In this document: one piece after another, positions 58,897 to 64,000 of the stretch | Layout of the letters: each line of letters starts with the position of its first letter | How positions within the stretch are numbered: the stretch's first letter is position 1 | Assembly: GCA_949296115.1 (NCBI GenBank) | Contig: CASFNR010000009.1 | Coordinates: 1 to 64,000 of the forward strand | Length of the DNA stretch: 64,000 nt | Direction of reading: 5' to 3' | From: an uncultured Eubacteriales bacterium | GTDB taxonomy: Bacteria; Bacillota; Clostridia; Oscillospirales; Oscillospiraceae | Program-made: the position numbers and the translations under genes | The notes under the pieces: generated by a model | The model's database searches: none | What the model saw: the letters and a program-made list of their open reading frames with translations, nothing else | Told to the model about the DNA's origin: nothing

Positions 58897-59742
58897 ATGA
58901 CGAGAACAGAAATTCTGGGCCGGCAGTTTGATGCGGAACGGGCCCTGTATCATTTGCAGAATGCAGATGTGATTGACTGCCGGTTTGCCGGCCCGGCGGA
59001 CGGAGAATCGGTGCTGAAGGAAGCACGGGACATCAGGGTGGAGAACTGTGATTTTTCCCTGCGGTATCCCCTGTGGCATGTGGAGAAATTCCGGCTCCAT
59101 GATTCCCGGATGGACGAACTGACCCGGGCGGCGATCTGGTATTCCCGGGACGGGGTCATCACCGACAGCGACCTGCACGGCATCAAGGCGGTGCGGGAGT
59201 GCGAAAACATCCAGCTGCGCAACTGCACCGTGATTTCGGAGGAGTTTGGGTGGAAGAGCCGGGGGATTACCCTGACGGACAGCGAAATTACCGCCCAGTA
59301 TCTGTTTTTTGACAGCCGGGACGTAACACTGGACCGGGTGAAAATGCAGGGGAAGTATTCCTTCCAGTACATGGAAAACCTGACCATCCGCAACTCCATC
59401 CTGGACACCAAGGATGCCTTCTGGCACAGCAAGAATGTGACGGTGGAGAACTCTGTGGTAAAGGGGGAGTATCTGGGGTGGTTCTCGGACGGCCTGACCC
59501 TGGTGAACTGCAAAATTCAGGGCACCCAGCCGCTGTGCTACTGCAAAGATCTGCGTCTGGTGGACTGCACCATGGTGGATACGGACCTGGCTTTTGAATA
59601 TTCCGACGTGGAGGCGTCCATCATCGGTCATGTGGATTCCATCAAGAATCCCCGCTCCGGTGAAATCCTGGTGGACAGCGTGGGGGAGGTTATCCTGGGC
59701 GATGCGGTAATGGAGTGTACCGGCAAGGTGACGCTCCGCTGA
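58897..59742 (+). CDS. DUF3737 parallel beta-helix protein
   Basis: 281 residues built of short repeats with the pattern (I/V/L)-x-(N/D)-(C/S)-x-(I/V/F), e.g. NADVIDCRF, VENCDFSL, LRNCTVIS, LVNCKIQG, typical of a right-handed beta-helix. Start TRTEILGRQFDAERALYHL matches DUF3737. AAGGAG precedes the ATG. Cytosolic. Biochemical role unknown; it is often annotated as a putative pectate-lyase-like fold without catalysis shown. Confidence 0.87.
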   Translation: MTRTEILGRQFDAERALYHLQNADVIDCRFAGPADGESVLKEARDIRVENCDFSLRYPLWHVEKFRLHDSRMDELTRAAIWYSRDGVITDSDLHGIKAVRECENIQLRNCTVISEEFGWKSRGITLTDSEITAQYLFFDSRDVTLDRVKMQGKYSFQYMENLTIRNSILDTKDAFWHSKNVTVENSVVKGEYLGWFSDGLTLVNCKIQGTQPLCYCKDLRLVDCTMVDTDLAFEYSDVEASIIGHVDSIKNPRSGEILVDSVGEVILGDAVMECTGKVTLR

Positions 59743-59744
59743 AT

Positions 59745-59782
59745 GAAAAAATTCCCGAAGCAAGCGCTTCGGGAATTTTTTG
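59745..59782. terminator. Bidirectional terminator after the DUF3737 gene
   Basis: TTCCCGAAGC-AAGC-GCTTCGGGAA flanked by A and T tracts. Confidence 0.93.
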
Positions 59783-60466
59783 TTACAGATAATCCTTTTG
59801 GCTGCTGTCCTCCCAAGGCTCCTGTCTGGGGGGAGCAAACTGGGGGGGCGCCGCACTGGGTTGCTGCCGCCGGGGGGGCATGCCTTGATCCTTGTTCCGG
59901 TTGAAGAACAGGAAGAAGGGCCGGGTGATGCCGATGAGAATGCTCAGCACCAGATACAGCACACAGTTGCTGGGGTCCAGAGACTTGTACAGATCGTACA
60001 GGGCCATGTAGTAGAGGATGGCGTAGGCAATTCCCACGCCCGCCAGGGGAAGGCACAGACCCAGCAGTCCCATCAGCGGCCCCATGATCATTTCCAGCAG
60101 ATAGTCCTCACTGACGCCCTGCATGGCGGCAAATACCAGCTGACCAAACAGAACGGTTGCCAGGACGGTCAGCGCAATGCCCAGCACAAAGCTGAGGATG
60201 CTCAGAGTCAGCAGGGACTTCCGCTTGGAGCGGTTGCGGCCCCGGACCACATACTGATACTGGTCGGACAGAGAGCCCAGCAGCCATACATCTACCACGG
60301 GAATCCAGGCCAGCCAGGGCTTGTTCAGTCCCCGGCGCTTGGCAATGGTGTAGATGGCCAGGGCGGTCAGAATGTAAGTAACCAGGCTGATGACCAGGGA
60401 AGGAACCAGGGAAACCAAGCTGCTGAGCAATGTCACGGCCAATTCCCCCTCCGAAACCATATACAT
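59783..60466 (-). CDS. Polytopic membrane protein of unknown function
   Basis: 227 residues with about five membrane helices (about 10-38, 50-65, 88-112, 127-155, 175-190) and a Pro/Gln-rich cytoplasmic C terminus ending in a basic/acidic tail. YTIAKRRGLNKPWLAWIPVVDVWLLG is a small conserved-looking motif seen in several clostridial membrane proteins. No enzyme motif. The ATG at 60466 has GGGAGG seven bases upstream. Confidence 0.75.
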   Translation of the reverse strand: MYMVSEGELAVTLLSSLVSLVPSLVISLVTYILTALAIYTIAKRRGLNKPWLAWIPVVDVWLLGSLSDQYQYVVRGRNRSKRKSLLTLSILSFVLGIALTVLATVLFGQLVFAAMQGVSEDYLLEMIMGPLMGLLGLCLPLAGVGIAYAILYYMALYDLYKSLDPSNCVLYLVLSILIGITRPFFLFFNRNKDQGMPPRRQQPSAAPPQFAPPRQEPWEDSSQKDYL

Positions 60467-60506
60467 TGGAATACCTCCCAAACGTTCTTTTGGGATAGTC
60501 TATCAC

Positions 60507-60544
60507 AAACCCCGGGGAAAAGCAATCCTTTTCCCCGGGGTTTT
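60507..60544 (-). terminator. htpG terminator
   Basis: AAACCCCGGGGAAAAG and CTTTTCCCCGGGGTTTT form a long stem. Confidence 0.85.
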
Positions 60545-60558
60545 CTGAATCTTAGGAA

Positions 60559-62463
60559 TTACTGCATCAGCTTGCACACCAGTTCGGTGTAGGCGTAGGG
60601 GTCCTCCAGCGGCAGCTCAGCCATGAGCTGGGCCTGGTACATCAGAAGCAAGGCGTAGTCTTTGGCTTTCAGGGGGTCCTCGGTCATGGCCTTCTGCATG
60701 GCCTGGACGGCGGGATGGTCGGCGTTCAGCTCCAGAATCCGGCCCACCGGGAAGGCGAACTCCGGATTCACCCGCTTCATATATTTCTCCATTTCGAAGC
60801 TCATGCCGGCGTCGGGCACCATGCAGGCGGGGGCAGAGCCCAGGTTGGCGGACAGCCGGACCTCCTTCACCTGCTCGCCCAGGGACTCCTTGACGAAGGT
60901 GAGCATGCCCTTCAGTTCCTCAGCCTTTTCCTCGGCCTGCTTCTTCTCTTCCTCGGTCTGCAGACCCAGGTCCTCGCTGGAGGCGTTGCAGAACTTCTTC
61001 TCCTGATAGGTCATCAGGGTCTGGGGGATGAACTCATCCACATCCTCGGTGAACAGCAGCACATCGTAGCCCTTCTTATCCAGGGTCTCCACCTGGGGCA
61101 GCTTGGCCAGCCGGTCCTTGTTCTCGCCGGGAACGAAGTAGATCTTCTCCTGTCCCTCGGGCATGGCGTCCACATATTCCTTCAGGGAGATGGGTTTGCC
61201 CTGCTTGTGGGAGTAGAACAGCAGCAGGTCCTGGCAGGCATCCTTATGAGCGCCATAGTCGGACACGGTGCCGTACTTCAGCTGACGGCCGAAGGCGGCG
61301 TAGAACTTCTCATAGTTCTCCCGGTCATTGTCCAGCATGGACTTCAGCTCGGACTTGATCTTCTTCTCGATATTCCGGGCAATGATGGTGAGCTGACGGT
61401 TGTGCTGGAGCATTTCACGGCTGATGTTCAGACTCAGGTCCTGGCTGTCCACCACGCCCCGGACGAAGCGGAAGTGCTCGGGCAGCAGGTCCTCACAGTT
61501 CTCCATAATCATCACGCCGGCGCTGTATAGCTGCAGGCCGCGCTTATAGTCCTTGGTGTAGAAATCATAGGGGGCCTTGCCGGGGATATACAGCAGGGCT
61601 TTGAAGGACACGCTGCCCTCGGCGCTGGAGTGGATTACCCGCAGGGGTTTGGTGTAGTCGAAGAACTTGTCCCGGTAGAAGCTCTCATATTCCTCCTCGG
61701 ACACGTCCTTCTTGGCCCGCTGCCAGATGGGAATCATGGAATTCAGGGTTTCCATTTCGGTATAGGACTCGTACTCCGGCGCTTTGGCCTCACTTTCTTC
61801 ACCCTCAGGCTTTTCCACAGGCCGGGACTTGGTGACCTCCATGCGGATGGGGTAGCGGATATAGTCGGAATACTTGCGCACCAGGGAGCGGATCTCGTAT
61901 TCGTCCAGGAATTCGGAGAACTTGTCCTCCTCGGTGTCGGCCTTCAAGGTCATGATGATGTCGGTACCGGGGGCATCCTTCTGGGTTTCCTCGATGGTAT
62001 AGCCGTCGGCCCCGTCGGAAACCCATTTCCAAGCGGTGTCCTCGCCGTACTTCTTGGAGATTACGGTGACGGAGGAAGCCACCATGAAGGCGGAGTAGAA
62101 GCCCACGCCGAACTGACCGATGATGTCGATGTCCTCGTTCTTCTCCATGGCCTGTTTGAAGCTCAGGGAGCCGGACTTGGCGATGGTGCCCAGGTTCTCT
62201 TCCATCTCTTCCTTGGACATACCGATGCCGTTGTCGGAGACGGTCAGGGTCCGGTTCTCCGGGTCCCGGGTGATGGTGATGGCGAACTCATCCCGGCTGA
62301 TGCCCACCTTGTCATCGGTGAGAGCGGTGTAGGCCAGCTTGTCGATGGCGTCGGAGGCATTGGAGATAATCTCCCGGAGGAAGATCTCCCGGTGGGTGTA
62401 GATGGAGTTGATCATCAGGTCCAGCAGACGCTGGGACTCGGCTTTGAATTGCTGCTTTTCCAT
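60559..62463 (-). CDS. htpG: Chaperone protein HtpG (Hsp90)
   Basis: 634 residues. The N-terminal GHKL ATPase has ISNASDAIDKL, VSDNGIGMSKEE and IGQFGVGFYSAF; a middle domain and a C-terminal dimerisation domain follow at full length. ATP-dependent folding chaperone, cytosolic. A perfect CIRCE element lies in its leader, so control by HrcA is expected. The ATG at 62463 gives the usual MEKQQFKAES-type start; a GTG four codons upstream is possible. Confidence 0.96.
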   Translation of the reverse strand: MEKQQFKAESQRLLDLMINSIYTHREIFLREIISNASDAIDKLAYTALTDDKVGISRDEFAITITRDPENRTLTVSDNGIGMSKEEMEENLGTIAKSGSLSFKQAMEKNEDIDIIGQFGVGFYSAFMVASSVTVISKKYGEDTAWKWVSDGADGYTIEETQKDAPGTDIIMTLKADTEEDKFSEFLDEYEIRSLVRKYSDYIRYPIRMEVTKSRPVEKPEGEESEAKAPEYESYTEMETLNSMIPIWQRAKKDVSEEEYESFYRDKFFDYTKPLRVIHSSAEGSVSFKALLYIPGKAPYDFYTKDYKRGLQLYSAGVMIMENCEDLLPEHFRFVRGVVDSQDLSLNISREMLQHNRQLTIIARNIEKKIKSELKSMLDNDRENYEKFYAAFGRQLKYGTVSDYGAHKDACQDLLLFYSHKQGKPISLKEYVDAMPEGQEKIYFVPGENKDRLAKLPQVETLDKKGYDVLLFTEDVDEFIPQTLMTYQEKKFCNASSEDLGLQTEEEKKQAEEKAEELKGMLTFVKESLGEQVKEVRLSANLGSAPACMVPDAGMSFEMEKYMKRVNPEFAFPVGRILELNADHPAVQAMQKAMTEDPLKAKDYALLLMYQAQLMAELPLEDPYAYTELVCKLMQ

Positions 62464-62494
62464 AATAAACGTCACGTCCTTGTTCTGTATAGGT

Positions 62495-62521
62495 TTAGCA
62501 CTCTAAGTGTCTGAGTGCTAA
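62495..62521. promoter_or_regulatory. CIRCE element (HrcA operator)
   Basis: TTAGCACTC, nine bases, GAGTGCTAA: a perfect match to the consensus, located between the htpG promoter and its start. Confidence 0.97.
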
Positions 62522-62522
62522 C

Positions 62523-62550
62523 ATTATAGCGCGTTCCGGGAAAAAAGCAA
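62523..62550 (-). promoter_or_regulatory. htpG promoter
   Basis: Minus strand TTGCTT (62545-62550), a 16-base spacer and TATAAT (62523-62528), directly upstream of CIRCE. Confidence 0.7.
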
Positions 62551-62671
62551 GGTCTTTGGAAAAAAGTTCTTTCTTTATTCATAATTTTGTGATAGCATTA
62601 CACTGTATTGGTATGCGCCAGGGGGATTTTGCCCCCAAATGGACAATTTTCAGAAAATAAGGAGCATTCGG

Positions 62672-64000
62672 ATGATTACAGTCAGCAATCTTGGCATGCA
62701 ATTCGGCGGGCAGTGGCTGTTCCAGCATGTGGACCTGCAGTTCCTGCCCGGCAACTGCTACGGCATTATCGGCGCCAACGGGGCGGGCAAGTCCACCTTC
62801 CTGCGGATTCTCACCGGGGACCTGGACTCCACCACCGGCAGCATCACCATCGACCCGGACAAGCGGGTGTCGGTGCTGAAGCAGAACCAGAACGCCTACG
62901 ATGAATATACCATCCTGGACACGGTGATTATGGGCAACCAGCACCTGTACGAGGTGATGAAAGAGAAGGACGCCATCTACGAAAAGCCGGACTTCACCGA
63001 CGAGGACGGACTGCGGGCAGCGGACCTGGAAGCGGAGTTCGCTGAACTGGGTGGCTGGGAAGCGGAATCCGATGCCTCCCGTCTGCTCCAGGGGTTGGGC
63101 ATCGGCACGGAGCTGCACTATGATCTGATGGGCTCCACCGACCCCCGGCTGAAGGTGAAGGTGCTGCTGGCCCAGGCGCTGTTCGGCAATCCGGACATCG
63201 TCATGCTGGACGAGCCCACCAACAACCTGGATATTGAGGCCATCAACTGGCTGGAGGACTTCCTGCTGGACTTCCCCGGCATGGTCATCGCCGTGTCCCA
63301 CGACCGGCACTTCCTGAATACCGTCTGCACCCACACCGTGGACATCGACTACGGCAAGATCAAGATGTATGTGGGCAACTATGACTTCTGGTACGAGTCC
63401 TCTCAGATGGTCCAGGCCATGATCCGCAACAAGAACAAGCGCAACCAGGAGAAGATCGAGGAATTGCAATTGTTCATTCAGCGTTTCTCCGCCAACAAGG
63501 CCAAGGCCAAGCAGGCCACCGCCCGCCGGAAGCTCCTGGACAAGCTGACCGTGGAGGAAATGCCCGCTTCCACCCGGCGCTATCCCTTTGTGGGCTTCCA
63601 GCCCGAGCGGGAGCTGGGCAAAGATGTGCTCACGGTGAAGGACGTATCCGTCACCGTGGACGGGGTGAAGCTCCTGGACAAGGTGTACTTCTCCGTGAAC
63701 CGCACCGACAAGATTGCTTTTGTGGGTGAAAACGAGCTGGCTCAGACCGCCCTGTTCCAGATCCTCATGGGAGAGCTGGAACCGGATGAGGGCAGCATCA
63801 AGTGGGGCGTGTCCACCACCCGCAGCTACCTGCCCAAGGACAACACCCCTTACTTTGAGGGCAACAAGATGGAGCTGGTGGACTGGCTCCGTCAGTACTC
63901 CGTCAAGAAGGACGATGTGTACCTTCGGGGCTTCCTGGGGCGGATGCTGTTCTCCGGGGAAGATGCCTTCAAGAGCGTGGAGGTGCTCTCCGGCGGCGAG
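62672..64000 (+). CDS. ABC-F family ATPase (partial at window end)
   Basis: 443 residues visible. The first nucleotide-binding domain has Walker A GANGAGKST and Walker B VMLDEPTNNLD, but the place of the signature holds STDPRLKVKVLLAQ instead of LSGG. The linker (about 230-290) is charged and helical. The second domain has VGENELAQTALF in place of a P-loop (no Lys), while the window ends in a normal LSGGE. Only one composite ATP site therefore looks complete. This layout fits the YkpA/YbiT-like branch of ABC-F ribosome-associated proteins. AAGGAG lies before the ATG. Confidence 0.88.
   Translation, partial: MITVSNLGMQFGGQWLFQHVDLQFLPGNCYGIIGANGAGKSTFLRILTGDLDSTTGSITIDPDKRVSVLKQNQNAYDEYTILDTVIMGNQHLYEVMKEKDAIYEKPDFTDEDGLRAADLEAEFAELGGWEAESDASRLLQGLGIGTELHYDLMGSTDPRLKVKVLLAQALFGNPDIVMLDEPTNNLDIEAINWLEDFLLDFPGMVIAVSHDRHFLNTVCTHTVDIDYGKIKMYVGNYDFWYESSQMVQAMIRNKNKRNQEKIEELQLFIQRFSANKAKAKQATARRKLLDKLTVEEMPASTRRYPFVGFQPERELGKDVLTVKDVSVTVDGVKLLDKVYFSVNRTDKIAFVGENELAQTALFQILMGELEPDEGSIKWGVSTTRSYLPKDNTPYFEGNKMELVDWLRQYSVKKDDVYLRGFLGRMLFSGEDAFKSVEVLSGGE

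Overview
The window looks like chromosome from a strictly anaerobic, GC-rich gut clostridium, most likely an Oscillospiraceae/Ruminococcaceae relative. The reasons are the anaerobic (cbi-type) cobalamin pathway, a class III (NrdD/NrdG) ribonucleotide reductase with NrdR boxes, an archaeal/eukaryal-type ProRS, a PPi-type phosphofructokinase, a CIRCE-controlled htpG, and strong Shine-Dalgarno (SD) sites throughout. Genus and species cannot be read from the sequence alone.

Layout. 1-6.8 kb: the tail of a cobalamin operon (cbiG end, cbiH, a cbiJ-cbiE-cbiT fusion, cbiB, cobD, cbiP/cobQ, cobO), then tRNA-Asp. 7-12.5 kb: nrdG, a 53-codon gene carrying the NrdD glycyl-radical motif, nrdD, a small P-loop kinase and proS. 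12.7-14.6 kb: an IS30-family element whose transposase needs a -1 frameshift; it has replaced the 5' part of an SLC13/MatC-like permease. 14.6-19.8 kb: a LysR regulator with an ATA start, a UroD-family methyltransferase plus an MFS transporter, and a divergent PucR-type regulator.

19.83-37.16 kb is an integrated genetic island in tRNA-Trp. It has a 45-bp att repeat at both ends, a tyrosine integrase next to the intact tRNA, a Xis-like protein at the far end, a VapE-type helicase with iteron-like repeats, and cargo. The cargo is an AAA+ ATPase inside an inverted-repeat pair and a seven-gene operon resembling the B. subtilis YdjG/YdjH/YdjI membrane module (zinc ribbon, TPM, SPFH, lipoprotein, DUF4428, DUF6935, pseudo-receiver). 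That operon is divergent from a three-gene 7TM sensor / histidine kinase / NarL-type regulator set. I regard this cargo as the best candidate for an under-described system.

37.2-64 kb returns to chromosome: tRNA-Trp and a CAT-anticodon tRNA, a cell-envelope operon (GT2-GtrA, NAGPA-like, single-TM protein, PAP2), an SmtB-like ArsR, a polar amino-acid ABC transporter, a lone cbiL, prfC, a GtrII-like membrane protein, a DUF5662/glycosyltransferase-like pair, DUF4230, divergent fba and pfp, an esterase-esterase-ATP-grasp operon, ogt, DUF3737, a membrane protein, htpG, and the start of an ABC-F gene that runs off the window.

Functional links: cbiL at 45.5 kb supplies an early step missing from the visible cbi cluster. 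The UroD-family methyltransferase belongs to a family that often works with corrinoid proteins, although none is encoded beside it. All functional statements rest on motif recognition by eye; no database search was run.
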